From assembly GCF_003335105.1 (NCBI RefSeq), contig NZ_QFWQ01000006.1, forward strand, positions 434,001-498,000: DNA of 64,000 bases, given 5' to 3'. Of this stretch, positions 1 to 10,248 are shown piece by piece (position 1 is the first letter of the stretch; the number at the start of each line of letters is the position of its first letter). The position numbers and the translations under genes are program-made. The DNA is from Rhodanobacter denitrificans (lineage in GTDB: Bacteria; Pseudomonadota; Gammaproteobacteria; Xanthomonadales; Rhodanobacteraceae). The notes below the pieces were generated by a model. That model did not search any database, was not told where the DNA came from, and saw only the letters and a program-made list of their open reading frames with translations.

Positions 1-642
1 ATCGGCGACTATCTGGAAGATCGTGGCCACGTGGTGGATTTCGCGGGTGATGGCGTGACCGGCCTGCACCTGGCGGTGGTGCACGACTTCGACGTGATCG
101 TGCTCGATCTCACCCTGCCCGGGATGGACGGCCTGGAGGTCGCCCGCAAGCTGCGCCATGAGGCGCACAAGCAGACGCCGATCCTGATGCTGACCGCGCG
201 CGACGCGCTGGAGCAGAAGCTGACCGGCTTCGAGTCCGGTGCCGACGACTACATGACCAAACCGTTCGCGCTGCAGGAACTGGCGGCGCGGCTGGAAGTG
301 CTGGCGCGCCGCGGCAAGGGTCCGCAGAGTCGCGTGCTGAAGGTGGCCGACCTCACCTTCAACCTCGACACGCTCACGGTGAACCGCGAGGGCAAGTCGA
401 TCCAGCTCAACCCGATCGGCCTGAAGCTGCTGCAGGCGCTGATGGAAGCGAGCCCGTCGGTGGTTACCCGGCAGGACCTGGAGCAGCGCGTGTGGGGCGA
501 GGAGCTGCCGGACAGCGATTCGCTGCGCGTGCACATCCACGGCCTGCGCGCGGCGATCGACAAACCGTTCGACAAGCCGTTGATCCACACGCGGCACGGC
601 ATTGGCTATCGGATGGTCGAGCCGGATGCAGTCCAGGCGTAA
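1..642 (+). CDS. OmpR-family response regulator (5' end outside window)
   Basis: DNA-binding response regulator of a two-component system. The reading frame is open from the first base, starting at IGDYLEDRGH, so about ten N-terminal residues (the usual acidic pocket) lie outside the window. The receiver domain shows the phospho-acceptor region VIVLDLTLPGMDGLEV, the conserved Thr of MLTARDA and the Lys of MTKPF. A winged-helix Trans_reg_C domain follows (NPIGLKLLQALM to RHGIGYRM). The stop overlaps the start of the sensor kinase by 17 bases, so the two are one transcription unit. The signal sensed cannot be read from the sequence. An internal GTG at base 31 is not the real start. Confidence 0.95.
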   Translation: MGDYLEDRGHVVDFAGDGVTGLHLAVVHDFDVIVLDLTLPGMDGLEVARKLRHEAHKQTPILMLTARDALEQKLTGFESGADDYMTKPFALQELAARLEVLARRGKGPQSRVLKVADLTFNLDTLTVNREGKSIQLNPIGLKLLQALMEASPSVVTRQDLEQRVWGEELPDSDSLRVHIHGLRAAIDKPFDKPLIHTRHGIGYRMVEPDAVQA

Positions 643-1909
643 GCTGCGGTTCCGCCTCATCGTCTCGTTCGCGCTGTTCGGCTTCGGCCTCAGCGCGCTG
701 TTCGCCGTGGCCGCGTTGTACGTCCGCGCCAAGGTGGAGGAGCAGCTGGTGGCCTCGGCGCTGCAGCAGGATGCCGACAGCTACGTGCAGCAGATGCACG
801 AGTCGCCGGGGCAGCCGTTCTATTCGAAGCTGATGACCGGCTGGGGCTGGAGCGACCGCACCCTCTACAAGGCGCCGCTGGCATGGCAGCCGCTGCCCAG
901 CGGCGTGCACGACATCCACGAGACCGACGCGGACGGCCGCCAGCGGCATTACAAGCTGGCGGTAAGCCGGAAATACGGCCTGATCGCCTTCGTCAAGTAC
1001 GACGTCAGCCGCGACGACCTCGGCAAGCGGCAGCTGCTGATCAGCGTGATCGGCGCGGTGTTCCTGTTCGGCCTGTTGTCGCTGGTGCTGGGTCTCTGGT
1101 TGTCGCGCAAGGTGCTCAAGCCGGTCAGCGAACTGGCCAGGCGCCTGCGCGATTTTCGCAAGGCCGGCAAGGCCGAACCGCTGGCGCCGCATTTCGCCGA
1201 CGACGAGGTGGGTGAGCTGGCGCACGCGCTGGACGAATACTCGGCGCGGCTCACCGCGATGGTCGAGCGCGACCGCGAGTTCAACTCCGATGTCAGCCAT
1301 GAGCTGCGCACGCCGCTCGCGGTGATCGCCAGCACCACCGAACTGCTGCAGGGTTCGCCCGACCTCACCGAGAAGCTCAGCGAGCGGCTGAAGCGCATCG
1401 AGCGCGCCTCGCGCCAGGCCACCGAGCTGATCGAGGCGCTGCTGCTGCTTTCACGCGCCGAGCGGCGCGGCCCCACCCGCGGCGAAACCACCGACGTTGG
1501 CAAGGTCGCCGCCGACGTGATCGAGAGCCAGCGCCCGCAGGTGCGCGGCAAGTCGCTGGAGATCGGGCTGGCGGTGAACGAGTCGGTCAGCGTCAACGCG
1601 CCGGCTTCGGTACTGTCGGTGGCGCTGACCAACCTGATCGGCAACGCCATCAAGTACACCCTCGAGGGCAGCGTGCGCGTGGTGGTGGAGAACGGCTCCA
1701 TCGAGGTGATCGACACCGGCCCCGGGATCAAGCCCGAGGATGCCGAACGCCTGTTCCAGCGTGGCGTGCGCGGCGAAGGCGCTGGCGGCAGCGGCGCCGG
1801 CCTCGGCCTGGCGATCGTGCGCCGGTTGTGCGAACTGTATGGCTGGGACGTCTCGATGCGCCCGCGTGCCGACGCCAACGGCGCGATCGCCAGCATCAGG
1901 TTCGGCTGA
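626..1909 (+). CDS. Sensor histidine kinase, partner of the upstream regulator
   Basis: Membrane histidine kinase of 427 residues. A first transmembrane segment lies at about 10-32, a short periplasmic sensor domain at about 33-135, a second transmembrane segment at about 138-162, then HAMP, HisKA and HATPase_c. The phospho-accepting histidine is His225 in SHELRTPL. The ATP lid is visible as N box NLIGNAIKYT, DTGPGI and GAGLGLAIV. I chose the ATG at 626 (MQSRRKLRFRL) over an upstream TTG because it puts the arginine-rich stretch just before the first membrane helix. It overlaps the regulator gene by 17 bases. The periplasmic domain is short and has no family I recognise. Confidence 0.95.
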   Translation: MQSRRKLRFRLIVSFALFGFGLSALFAVAALYVRAKVEEQLVASALQQDADSYVQQMHESPGQPFYSKLMTGWGWSDRTLYKAPLAWQPLPSGVHDIHETDADGRQRHYKLAVSRKYGLIAFVKYDVSRDDLGKRQLLISVIGAVFLFGLLSLVLGLWLSRKVLKPVSELARRLRDFRKAGKAEPLAPHFADDEVGELAHALDEYSARLTAMVERDREFNSDVSHELRTPLAVIASTTELLQGSPDLTEKLSERLKRIERASRQATELIEALLLLSRAERRGPTRGETTDVGKVAADVIESQRPQVRGKSLEIGLAVNESVSVNAPASVLSVALTNLIGNAIKYTLEGSVRVVVENGSIEVIDTGPGIKPEDAERLFQRGVRGEGAGGSGAGLGLAIVRRLCELYGWDVSMRPRADANGAIASIRFG

Positions 1910-1940
1910 AGCCTCCAGTTCCTCCCCCTGTGGAACAGTA

Positions 1941-2011
1941 GGGCGGGGACCGCCTGCCGTTTTGTCACTCAACCACCGATCGAAAAGCCGGCGGGCAGTG
2001 CCCGCCCTACG
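1941..2011. repeat. Two GC-rich palindromic elements between convergent genes
   Basis: The gap between the kinase and ilvE holds two short hairpins, GGCGG/CCGCC at 1942-1954 followed by TGCCGTTTTG, and GGCGGGC/GCCCGCC at 1990-2006 followed on the minus strand by GGCTTTTCG. Both carry the GTAGGGCGG-like core that reappears at 9106-9128, so they look like members of a dispersed repeat family. Their T-runs also make them plausible weak terminators for the two convergent units. Confidence 0.6.
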
Positions 2012-2101
2012 AAACTTGGCCCGAGAACGTGCGCGGAAGAGTGGAAAACGAAGGCTCTATGCTCTCGTTCCGCACTCTTCGCCCCACACGCACTTCTGCT
2101 C

Positions 2102-3019
2102 TCAGACCTGCTCCAGCCAGCCCCACTTGTCGTGGGTGCGGCCGTCGAACAGGCCGAAGAACAGCTCCTGCAGGCGCAGGGTGACGCGGCCGGCCTTGCC
2201 GGTGCCGACCTGCTTGCCGTCGACCGAACGGATCGGGGTGATCTCGGCGGCGGTGCCGCACATCAGCACCTCCTCGGCGAGGTAGAGGTATTCGCGCGGG
2301 ATGTCGCGCTCGACCACCTCGATGCCGTCCTCGCGGGCCAGCGTCATCAGCGTGTTGCGGGTGATTCCGGTGAGCAGCGAGGCACTGGCCGGCGGGGTAT
2401 GCAGCACGCCGTCGAAGACCAGGAACAGGTTCTCGCCGGCGCCTTCGCTGAGCAGGCCGGTGGAAGCCAGCGCGATGCCTTCGCCGAAGCCCAGGCGACG
2501 CGCTTCGCGCGCGATCAGCTGGCCCGAGAGATAATTGCCGCCGGCCTTGGCGCCGGCCGGGATGGTATTCGGCGCGAAGCGCTGCCAGCTCGACACGCAG
2601 GCGTCGATGCCGTTTTGCAGCGCCTCGGCGCCGAGGTACGGGCCCATCGGCCACGCGGCTACGGCCATGTCGATCGGAGTTTCGGCGGACAGGCCGAAAC
2701 CGCCCAGGCCGCGCCAGGCAACCGGGCGCAGGTAGGCGGCGCCAAGGCCGTTCCTCTTGATCACCTCGCGGCAGGCCGCGGCCAGCTCATCCGCCGTGTA
2801 CGGCAGCGCCATGTCGTAGATCTTGGCCGACTGGTACAGCCGGTTCAGGTGGTCGGTGAGGCGGAAGATCGCCGCGCCGTCGGGCGTGGCGTAGCTGCGG
2901 ATGCCCTCGAATACTGACGAGCCGTAGTGCAGCGCATGCGACATCACATGCGTGGTCGCTTCGGCCCAGGGCTTGATGCTGCCGTTCTGCCAGATCCATT
3001 CGGGGTATTGCTGCGCCAT
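2102..3019 (-). CDS. ilvE: Branched-chain amino acid aminotransferase
   Basis: PLP-dependent class IV aminotransferase for the last step of valine, leucine and isoleucine synthesis. It has 305 residues, close to the 309 of E. coli IlvE. The N-terminus reads WIWQNGSIKPWAEA and MSHALHYGSSVFEGIR, both typical of the family. The PLP lysine is in AGAKAGGNYLSGQL, and the phosphate-binding C-terminal part contains GTAAEITPI. The frame is open far upstream, but MAQQYPEWIW is the family N-terminus, so I set the start at 3019. It is the last gene of a likely metF - small secreted protein - ilvE transcription unit, though the 53-base gap could hold its own promoter. Confidence 0.96.
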   Translation of the reverse strand: MAQQYPEWIWQNGSIKPWAEATTHVMSHALHYGSSVFEGIRSYATPDGAAIFRLTDHLNRLYQSAKIYDMALPYTADELAAACREVIKRNGLGAAYLRPVAWRGLGGFGLSAETPIDMAVAAWPMGPYLGAEALQNGIDACVSSWQRFAPNTIPAGAKAGGNYLSGQLIAREARRLGFGEGIALASTGLLSEGAGENLFLVFDGVLHTPPASASLLTGITRNTLMTLAREDGIEVVERDIPREYLYLAEEVLMCGTAAEITPIRSVDGKQVGTGKAGRVTLRLQELFFGLFDGRTHDKWGWLEQV

Positions 3020-3072
3020 GTCGATTCTCCAATGGTGACCGCCCATGATAACTGGTGGGCGTCGGGCCGGCG

Positions 3073-3648
3073 TCAATTCGCGTCGCGCAGCCACAGGCAT
3101 CCGGCCTGGCGCACGATGTCGAAGCGCAGTTCGCGCGGGCCGCCGCTGCCGTCGCTGCCGGCGGTGTGCAGCACCAGCCGGTCGGCGGCCGGCGATGGCG
3201 TGGATGGCCGGTCGGTGGCGAATGGATCGCCGGCGCTGGCGGCCGGCGCCGGTTCGGCGGCGCCCGGAATGTCCACGTCCAGCAGCGGCTGTTTCATCAG
3301 CTCGGCCAGCGAGTGGATGTCCGCGATCGCCGTGCCGCGGCCGTAGCCGTTCCACAGCATCAGCCCGGCCAGGCGATTCGCGTCGCGGCTGGCGAACGCG
3401 TCGATCACGCTCTGGCGCAGTTCGTGGCGGCTGGCCGCGCACAGGATCGGTGGCGGTGCGGCGGCCGGCGTTGCCATGTCGCCGGGTTTGGCGGCGGCGG
3501 CCGGGGTGGCCTGCAGCGCCGCGCAGGGTTGATCGGTGAACACCGCGCCGCCGTTCGCGCCGATGCAGCGATGGATCGGCGCCTGCGCTGCGGCGGGTAC
3601 GGTACACGCAAGCAGGATCTGGCAGGAGAGAATGGCTGACCGGCGCAT
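3073..3648 (-). CDS. Small secreted protein, DUF4124-like N-terminus
   Basis: A 191-residue protein I cannot assign to a function. The start MRRSAILSCQ gives a Sec signal peptide with likely cleavage after VPAAAQA. Residues about 24-40 (IHRCIGANGGAVFTDQPC) resemble the short DUF4124 motif of secreted proteobacterial proteins, with two cysteines that could form a disulphide. The rest is rich in Ala and Pro, with a helical region around RHELRQSVIDAFASRDANRLAGL and a C-terminal segment ending in QAGCLWLRDAN. It lies 25 bases after metF and before ilvE on the same strand, so it is probably co-transcribed. Periplasmic location is inferred from the signal peptide. Confidence 0.8.
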   Translation of the reverse strand: MRRSAILSCQILLACTVPAAAQAPIHRCIGANGGAVFTDQPCAALQATPAAAAKPGDMATPAAAPPPILCAASRHELRQSVIDAFASRDANRLAGLMLWNGYGRGTAIADIHSLAELMKQPLLDVDIPGAAEPAPAASAGDPFATDRPSTPSPAADRLVLHTAGSDGSGGPRELRFDIVRQAGCLWLRDAN

Positions 3649-3673
3649 CGCGCCAGCATAGCCCTCCCCTGGA

Positions 3674-4498
3674 TCAGGAAAGTTGCTGCAGTACCGCCTG
3701 CGTCGCCCTGGCGCGGTTGAGCGTGTAGAAGTGCAGGCCGGGCGCGCCGCCGTCGAGCAGGCGCCGGCACAGCTGCGACACCACCTCGGCACCAAGCGCG
3801 CGGACCGAATCGGCGTCGTCACCGTGAGCCTGCATGCGTTTGGCGATCCAGCGCGGGATTTCGGCGCCGCACAGGTCGGAGAAGCGCTTCAGCTGGCTGT
3901 AGTTCGCGATCGGCATGATGCCCGGCACGATCGGCACGTTCACGCCGAGCTTGCGCACGTCGTCGACGAAGCGGAAATACGCGTCGGGGTTGAAGAAGTA
4001 CTGGGTGATCGCGCCGTTCGCGCCGGCGTCGATCTTAGCCTTGAAATGCTGCAGGTCGCGCAGCGCGTCGTCGGCCTGCGGATGGGTTTCCGGGTATGCC
4101 GCCACCTCGATGTGGAAGTGGTCGCCGCAGTGCTCGCGGATGAAGCCCACCAGTTCGGCGGCATAACGGAAGTCGCCCGCCGTGGCCATGCCCGAGGGCA
4201 TGTCGCCGCGCAGCGCCACGAGGCGCCGATAGCCCGCGGCGCGGTAGTTGTCCAGCAGTGCGGCGATCTCGGCCCGGGTGCCGCCCATGCACGAAAGATG
4301 CGGGGCCACATCAAGGCCATGCTGCGCGTGCAGGCGTGCCACCGTATCGCCGGTGTAGCTGAGCGTGGAGCCGCCGGCGCCGAAGGTGACCGAGGCATAT
4401 TCCGGCTGGTGCGCCTTCAGCACCTGTGCCGCCCGGTCCAGTTGCGTGCGCTGCTCGTCGGTCTTGGGCGGGAAGAATTCGAAGCTGATCGAAGGCAT
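3674..4498 (-). CDS. metF: 5,10-methylenetetrahydrofolate reductase
   Basis: FAD enzyme that makes 5-methyl-tetrahydrofolate, the methyl donor for methionine synthesis by MetE or MetH. The 274-residue product starts MPSISFEFFPPKTDEQ, the family signature. It also shows the barrel motifs YASVTFGAGGST, HLSCMG, LRGD and ITQYFFNP. The frame stays open upstream, but the FEFFPPK motif fixes the start at 4498. A terminator separates it from ahcY (4620-4653), and a 26-base palindrome sits just before the gene at 4533-4558. It therefore seems to be controlled separately from ahcY although both serve the methyl cycle. A small secreted protein and ilvE follow. Confidence 0.97.
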   Translation of the reverse strand: MPSISFEFFPPKTDEQRTQLDRAAQVLKAHQPEYASVTFGAGGSTLSYTGDTVARLHAQHGLDVAPHLSCMGGTRAEIAALLDNYRAAGYRRLVALRGDMPSGMATAGDFRYAAELVGFIREHCGDHFHIEVAAYPETHPQADDALRDLQHFKAKIDAGANGAITQYFFNPDAYFRFVDDVRKLGVNVPIVPGIMPIANYSQLKRFSDLCGAEIPRWIAKRMQAHGDDADSVRALGAEVVSQLCRRLLDGGAPGLHFYTLNRARATQAVLQQLS

Positions 4499-4532
4499 CG
4501 CACGGGTTCCTGGTTGCGGTGCCGGCGAGTAT

Positions 4533-4558
4533 ATATCTTTATGTCGCGATGAAGCGAT
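4533..4558 (-). promoter_or_regulatory. Imperfect palindrome before metF, candidate operator
   Basis: A 26-base two-fold symmetric sequence 35 bases before the metF start. On the plus strand it begins ATATCTTTAT and ends ATGAAGCGAT around a central TCGCG. Mirror positions share AT, CTT, AT, CG, AT, AAG and AT. It matches the site at 17101-17126 before metK at 16 of 26 positions when both are read in the direction of their gene, including ATC at one end and GATAT at the other. Such sites are typical of ArsR-family SAM-cycle regulators (SahR/SamR type); the regulator itself is not in this window. Confidence 0.5.
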
Positions 4559-4619
4559 GGATAAAAGACAACCCCCGACCCCCTCCTTCGCAGGGGAGAG
4601 CAAGGCGTCGTAGGTGGGC

Positions 4620-4653
4620 AAAAAAAACGGGGTGCATTGCTGCACCCCGTTTT
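4620..4653 (-). terminator. Rho-independent terminator after ahcY
   Basis: Read on the minus strand, a stem AAAACGGGGTGCA / TGCACCCCGTTTT with a 4-base loop is followed by a run of T (eight A in a row at 4620-4627 on the plus strand). It lies 39 bases after the ahcY stop and before metF, so it should largely separate the two genes. Between it and metF (about 4571-4600) lies a CCCCCTCC / GGGGAG element like the one near 63172. Confidence 0.9.
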
Positions 4654-4691
4654 GCCTGGAGCATCGGGCGTTTACCCCCGATCCGCCGCCA

Positions 4692-6131
<1,440 letters not shown>

Positions 6132-6175
6132 AGGTATCTCCGGTTCTTGAAACAACCGGGCGCCGTTGTGGAACG

Positions 6176-6280
6176 TGCCGCGCCGAGCCTGGCCGCTTTC
6201 TGTGAAGGTCCCGCAGGGAGATGCGGGATTTTGCGGATGAATCCGCCTTCACGGCAACGGTCGCAGCGCCCCTCGGCGGG
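6176..6280 (-). promoter_or_regulatory. S-adenosylhomocysteine (SAH) riboswitch
   Basis: On the minus strand the leader of ahcY contains GCCGAGGGGCGCTGCGACCG, the conserved core of the SAH riboswitch, and about 80 bases later CCAGGCTCGGC, whose CTCGGC pairs with GCCGAG to close stem P1. Between them GTGAAGG pairs with CCTTCAC and encloses two small hairpins (GCGGA..TCCGC and CCCGCA..TGCGGG). The position directly before ahcY fits the known class, which turns the gene on when SAH accumulates. Boundaries are approximate. Confidence 0.92.
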
Positions 6281-6295
6281 CAGTACAGAGGGGGC

Positions 6296-6301
6296 ATTGT
6301 A
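6296..6301 (-). promoter_or_regulatory. Likely -10 box of the ahcY promoter
   Basis: TACAAT on the minus strand (five of six bases of TATAAT), placed so that transcription would begin about 8 bases before the riboswitch P1 stem. No good -35 box is visible, so activation by a regulator is possible. The ppc promoter must lie in the same 90-base divergent region. Confidence 0.45.
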
Positions 6302-6391
6302 ACGGCAGACATGAGCTTATGCCGCATGGTTGGGTGTCCCCCGCGCCGGGATTGGTTACGCTGGAGGCTTGGCCCGTCATGGAGCAGCTGC

Positions 6392-9097
6392 GTGGAACAA
6401 AGTCGCGAACCCGAATTCCTGCCGCCCGACGGCCCGTTGCGCGAGGACGTCAGCCGGCTCGGCGCGATGGTCGGGCAGATGCTGGCCGAGCAGGGCGGCA
6501 CGGCGTTTTTCGAGCGGGTCGAACAGGTGCGTACCGCAGCGATCCGCCGTCGCCGTGAAGGAGCTTCGGTCGACGACCTGGCCGACTCGCTGGCCGGCCT
6601 CGACGCCGCCGATGCCGAGGCGCTGGCACGCGCGTTCGCCACTTATTTCCAGGCGGTGAACACGGCCGAACGGGTGCACCGCATCCGTCGTCGCCGCGAC
6701 TACCAGCGCGAGGGCAGCGCGCCGCAGCCTGAATCGCTGCTCGACGTGCTGGGCCGGTTGAAGGCCGAGGGTGTGGGCGCCGACGAACTGGCCGGCTGGC
6801 TCGACCGGCTGTGGATCGAGCCGGTGTTCACCGCGCACCCGACCGAGGCGGTGCGCCGCTCGCTGCTGGAGAAGGAGCAGGCGATCGTCGCTTCGCTGAT
6901 CGACGGCTTCGACCCGCAGCGGACGCCGCAGGAGCGGCAGGAGGACGACGACCGCATCTACATGGCGCTGTCCGCCGGCTGGCAGACCGCCGAGGCCTCG
7001 CCGGTACGGCCCAGCGTGCAGGACGAACGCGAGCACGTGGATTTCTACCTGGCCAACCCGCTGTACCGGATCGTGCCGGCGCTGTACGAATCGCTGGCGC
7101 AGGCGCTGCAGGAAACCTACGGCGTGGCGATCCGGCTGCCGCAGCTGCTGCGCTTCGCCAGCTGGGTCGGCGGCGACATGGACGGCAATCCGAACGTGGG
7201 CGCCGACACCATCGCCGACTGCCTCGACTCGCAGCGCGCGCTGGTGCTGGAGCGCTACCGCGAGGACGTTGCCACGCTGGCGCGGTCGCTCAGCCAGACC
7301 GAGGGAAGGGTCGCCGCCTCGGCGGCGTTGCGCGCACGGTTGGCGGACTACCGTGCACGCTTTCCCGCCGCCGCGGCGCAGATCCGTCCACGCCACGCCG
7401 ACATGCCGTATCGCTGCCTGCTGCAGCTGGTCGGCGCGCGGCTGGCGCTGACCGGTGACGAATCGTCGGACGGCTATCCGTCCAGTGACGAATTGCTGGA
7501 CGACCTTCAGCTGATCGCCGACAGCCTGCTCCAGCATCGCGGTGTGCACGCCGGCGCCTACGCGGTGGAGCGCCTGCTGTGCCGCGTGCGCAGCTTCGGC
7601 TTCCACCTGGCGCGGCTCGACGTGCGGCAGGATTCGCGCGTGCACGACGACGCGCTGGCGGCCCTGCTGGCCGATCCGGACTGGTCCGCCCGCGACAGCA
7701 CTGCACGCGCCGACCGGTTGCGCCCCTACGCCAGCGGCGAAGCCGTGTTTGCGCACAGCAGCGACGCGAATGCCGAGTCGCTGCAGGCGGTATTCGCCAC
7801 CTTGCGCGACAGCCGCCGCAGCCACGGCCGCGACGCCACCGGCCTGTACATCATCAGCATGGCGCGTTCGGCCGCCGACGTGCTGGCGGTATTGGCGCTG
7901 GCGCGGCGCGGCGGCCTGGTCGATGCGGCGGGCGACGTGCCGCTCAACATCGCGCCGCTGTTCGAGACCGTCGACGACTTGAAGAGCGCGCCGGCCACGC
8001 TGCGCGCGCTGCTCGGCGATCCGGTCTACCGTCGCCACCTCGCCGCGCGCGGCGACCAGCAATGGGTGATGCTTGGCTACTCCGACAGCGGCAAGGACGG
8101 TGGCACGCTGGCCTCGCGCTGGGGCCTGCAGCGCGCCCAGGTGGAATTGCTGGAGGTAGCGAACGCGGCCGGCATCCACCTGGCCTTCTTCCACGGCCGC
8201 GGCGGCTCGGCCAGTCGCGGCGGCGCGCGCATCACGCCGGCGCTGATGTCCTCGCCGCGCGGCGCGGTGGCCGGCGTGCTCCGGGTGACCGAACAGGGCG
8301 AGGTGATCCATCGCAAGTACGGTATCCGCGCGCTGGCACTGCGCAACCTGGAGCAGACCGTGGGTGCGGTGCTGCGCGCCAGTTTGCGCCCGCGCGAAGA
8401 CGAGCCGCGCGAGGAGCGCTGGCGCGAAGTGATGAACACGCTGTCGGCGGCCAGCCGGCAGACCTATCGCGCCTTCGTCGAGCGCGACGGATTCGTCGAC
8501 TATTTCCGCAGCGCCACGCCGGTCGACGTGATCGAGCGGATGACCCTGGGTTCGCGCCCGGCCAGCCGCCGCAGCATGCGCGGCGTGCAGGACCTGCGCG
8601 CGATCCCGTGGGTATTCGCCTGGACCCAGTGCCGCTCGATCCTGCCTGGCTGGTACGGCCTGGGCAGCGCGCTGGAGCAGGGGGTGCAGCAGTTCGGCGA
8701 AGCCGTGCTGGCGGAGATGGCGCGCGACTGGCCGTTCTTCTGCAACCTGCTGGACGACGTGGAGATGGTGCTGGCCAAGTGCGACCTGGACATCGCCGAG
8801 GCCTTCTCGAAACTGTCCGGCCCGCTGCATGAGGAATTCTTCGGCCTGATCCGCGCCGAGTTCGCGCGCACCCGCCACTGGCTGTTGCGGTTGAAGGGCA
8901 GTGAGGTGCTCTTGCGCGGCGAGCCGCGCCTGGCCGCCTCGATCCGCCTGCGCAATCCCTACGTCGATCCGATGAGCCTGCTGCAGGTCGACCTGCTGCA
9001 GCGCTGGCGGGCAGGCGATCGCGCGGACGATGCCGTGCTGCAGGCGCTGGTCGCCTGCGTCAACGGTGTATCGCAAGGCCTGCAGAACACCGGCTGA
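6392..9097 (+). CDS. ppc: Phosphoenolpyruvate carboxylase
   Basis: Anaplerotic enzyme that fixes bicarbonate onto phosphoenolpyruvate to make oxaloacetate. The 901-residue product is near the family size. The catalytic His149 lies in [12 protein letters not shown], the bicarbonate/PEP loop [12 protein letters not shown] at about 600, with SDSGKDGG before it, and the C-terminus is QNTG. The start is a GTG at 6392 with GGAG eight bases upstream; the frame stays open further upstream, but that part overlaps the ahcY riboswitch antisense and looks unlike protein. Divergent from ahcY across about 110 bases of shared control DNA. No allosteric site change is obvious. Confidence 0.97.
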   Translation: MEQSREPEFLPPDGPLREDVSRLGAMVGQMLAEQGGTAFFERVEQVRTAAIRRRREGASVDDLADSLAGLDAADAEALARAFATYFQAVNTAERVHRIRRRRDYQREGSAPQPESLLDVLGRLKAEGVGADELAGWLDRLWIEPVFTAHPTEAVRRSLLEKEQAIVASLIDGFDPQRTPQERQEDDDRIYMALSAGWQTAEASPVRPSVQDEREHVDFYLANPLYRIVPALYESLAQALQETYGVAIRLPQLLRFASWVGGDMDGNPNVGADTIADCLDSQRALVLERYREDVATLARSLSQTEGRVAASAALRARLADYRARFPAAAAQIRPRHADMPYRCLLQLVGARLALTGDESSDGYPSSDELLDDLQLIADSLLQHRGVHAGAYAVERLLCRVRSFGFHLARLDVRQDSRVHDDALAALLADPDWSARDSTARADRLRPYASGEAVFAHSSDANAESLQAVFATLRDSRRSHGRDATGLYIISMARSAADVLAVLALARRGGLVDAAGDVPLNIAPLFETVDDLKSAPATLRALLGDPVYRRHLAARGDQQWVMLGYSDSGKDGGTLASRWGLQRAQVELLEVANAAGIHLAFFHGRGGSASRGGARITPALMSSPRGAVAGVLRVTEQGEVIHRKYGIRALALRNLEQTVGAVLRASLRPREDEPREERWREVMNTLSAASRQTYRAFVERDGFVDYFRSATPVDVIERMTLGSRPASRRSMRGVQDLRAIPWVFAWTQCRSILPGWYGLGSALEQGVQQFGEAVLAEMARDWPFFCNLLDDVEMVLAKCDLDIAEAFSKLSGPLHEEFFGLIRAEFARTRHWLLRLKGSEVLLRGEPRLAASIRLRNPYVDPMSLLQVDLLQRWRAGDRADDAVLQALVACVNGVSQGLQNTG

Positions 9098-9105
9098 TCC
9101 GGCCG

Positions 9106-9128
9106 CGTAGGGCGGTGCCCGTCCTACG
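9106..9128. repeat. GC-rich palindrome after ppc
   Basis: CGTAGGGCGG ... GTCCTACG forms a near-perfect hairpin and shares its core with the elements at 1941-2011. It spans the end of the convergent GIY-YIG gene, whose TAG stop (9124-9126) lies inside the right arm, so the repeat supplies that stop codon. Confidence 0.6.
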
Positions 9129-9417
9129 GGAGGGGCGTGGGGCGTTTGCTTTCGCGCAGGGCGGCGATGCGGGCTTCGCGCGGCAAGCGCTTCCACGCGA
9201 TCTCCAGCTTGAGCGCCTCGCTGCGGCTGGCGACCCAGACCCAGCCGAGCAGCCGTTTCGGCGGGTTGGCGCGGGTGAAGCGGGCGCCCTTGCCGCCGAG
9301 GTGTTTCGCGTAGCGCTGCTCCGGGTCGCGCGCGATGCCGGTGTAGACGCGCCCGTCCACGCATTCCAGCAGGTAGACGGCCCAGGCGTCGTCGCCGGGC
9401 GCATCCGCGTCGCTCAT
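9124..9417 (-). CDS. GIY-YIG nuclease-superfamily protein
   Basis: A 97-residue single-domain protein of the YhbQ/UPF0213-like GIY-YIG group. The signature is split as WAVYLLECVDGRVYTGIA (residues about 12-29), where VYLLE and VYTGI replace GIY and YIG; then the Arg in DPEQRYAKHLGGKGARFTRANPP and the Glu in EALKLEIAWKRL. These are putative nucleases with poorly known roles. Start is the ATG at 9417, five bases after the stop of the upstream glutathione S-transferase, so the two are probably co-transcribed. The stop codon sits inside a palindromic repeat. Confidence 0.88.
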   Translation of the reverse strand: MSDADAPGDDAWAVYLLECVDGRVYTGIARDPEQRYAKHLGGKGARFTRANPPKRLLGWVWVASRSEALKLEIAWKRLPREARIAALRESKRPTPLP

Positions 9418-9421
9418 CCCC

Positions 9422-10051
9422 TCAGGCCCATTCGATCAGGCCTTCGGCATCGCAGACGCGTTTCCATGACGGGCGCGCCTTCAGTCGCGTGGCCAGTGCG
9501 GCCAGTTGCGGCCACGCTGTTGCCGGCTTCGGCATGTTGCGCGACCAGCGCATCAGCATCAGGGCGTAAAGGTCGACCACGCTGAAGTTTTCGCCGAGCA
9601 GGTACGGGCCATGCGTTGCGAGGTGGGCGTCGATCTTCGTCCAGCACTTTTCGATGCCGGCACGGGCGGCCTGCTTGATCGCGTCGGCGCCTTCCGGCAG
9701 ATGGTCCCCGGGGTAGAACCACTGGCGAAACAGTGGCTGCAGGGTGTTGGCGAGGTACAGCATCCACTGCAGGTAGTCCGCGCGTTCGGTACTGCCGGGG
9801 ACCGGCGCCAGTGTGGCTTCGGGATGGCGTTCGGCCAGCAGCATCGCCAGTGCCGCGGCTTCGCCGTGCGGCACGCCGTCGATCATCAGGGTGGGCACCA
9901 CGCCGTTCGGATTGATCGCCAGGTACGCTGCGCTGCGCTGCTCGCCTTTCTCGATGTCGATGCGCTTGAGCTCGTGCGGCGCGCCGATTTCCAGCAGCGC
10001 CAGGTGCACCAGCAGGTTGGCCGAACCGGGGGCGTAGTAGAGCCTGTACAT
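9422..10051 (-). CDS. Glutathione S-transferase family protein
   Basis: A 209-residue soluble GST. The thioredoxin-like N-terminal domain (about 1-80) begins MYRLYYAPGSANLLVHLALLE and contains the cis-Pro motif NPNGVVPTLMIDG and the glutathione-contacting GEAAAL. The all-helical C-terminal domain (about 90-205) includes LLGENFSVVDLYALML, the usual N-capping box. The serine in the PGSAN region could be the catalytic residue. The frame is open upstream of 10051, but this start gives a standard GST N-terminus. Co-transcribed with the following GIY-YIG gene. The substrate is unknown. Confidence 0.9.
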   Translation of the reverse strand: MYRLYYAPGSANLLVHLALLEIGAPHELKRIDIEKGEQRSAAYLAINPNGVVPTLMIDGVPHGEAAALAMLLAERHPEATLAPVPGSTERADYLQWMLYLANTLQPLFRQWFYPGDHLPEGADAIKQAARAGIEKCWTKIDAHLATHGPYLLGENFSVVDLYALMLMRWSRNMPKPATAWPQLAALATRLKARPSWKRVCDAEGLIEWA

Positions 10052-10248
10052 GGTGGGTTTCCGTGGAGACAAGTTGCGAATTGTACGCCGCGTCAAGCCA
10101 TTCAGTTCCGCTCGGTGTGCATGGGCCGCATCGAATCCGCCCCGCAGTTTTGTGATCGCCTTGTTGGCGGTAACGTCTTCTGTCACGTCATCGGCGATGC
10201 GCAGATCATTGGCGAATACAACATCGGGTTTCGGCGGTCCGGGGTCCG

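Noticed and set aside
2007-2654. Long antisense frames opposite ilvE and other core genes
   Set aside because: Arg/Pro/Ala-rich shadow frames typical of high-GC DNA; the sense frames match well-known proteins.
4571-4600. CCCCGACCCCCTCC / GGGGAG element as a second terminator before metF
   Set aside because: Stem is short and no T-run follows; it is more likely a dispersed repeat like that at 63172.
6221-6391. Longer N-terminal extension of ppc
   Set aside because: It would overlap the SAH riboswitch antisense, lacks similarity to PEP carboxylases, and a GTG with GGAG at 6392 gives the normal length.
10052-10248. Possible gene fragment between GST and the HD phosphohydrolase (minus-strand frame with NDLRIADDVTEDVTANK)
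   Set aside because: Open frame is continuous with the GST frame but has no start with a ribosome site and no known domain; too weak to list.
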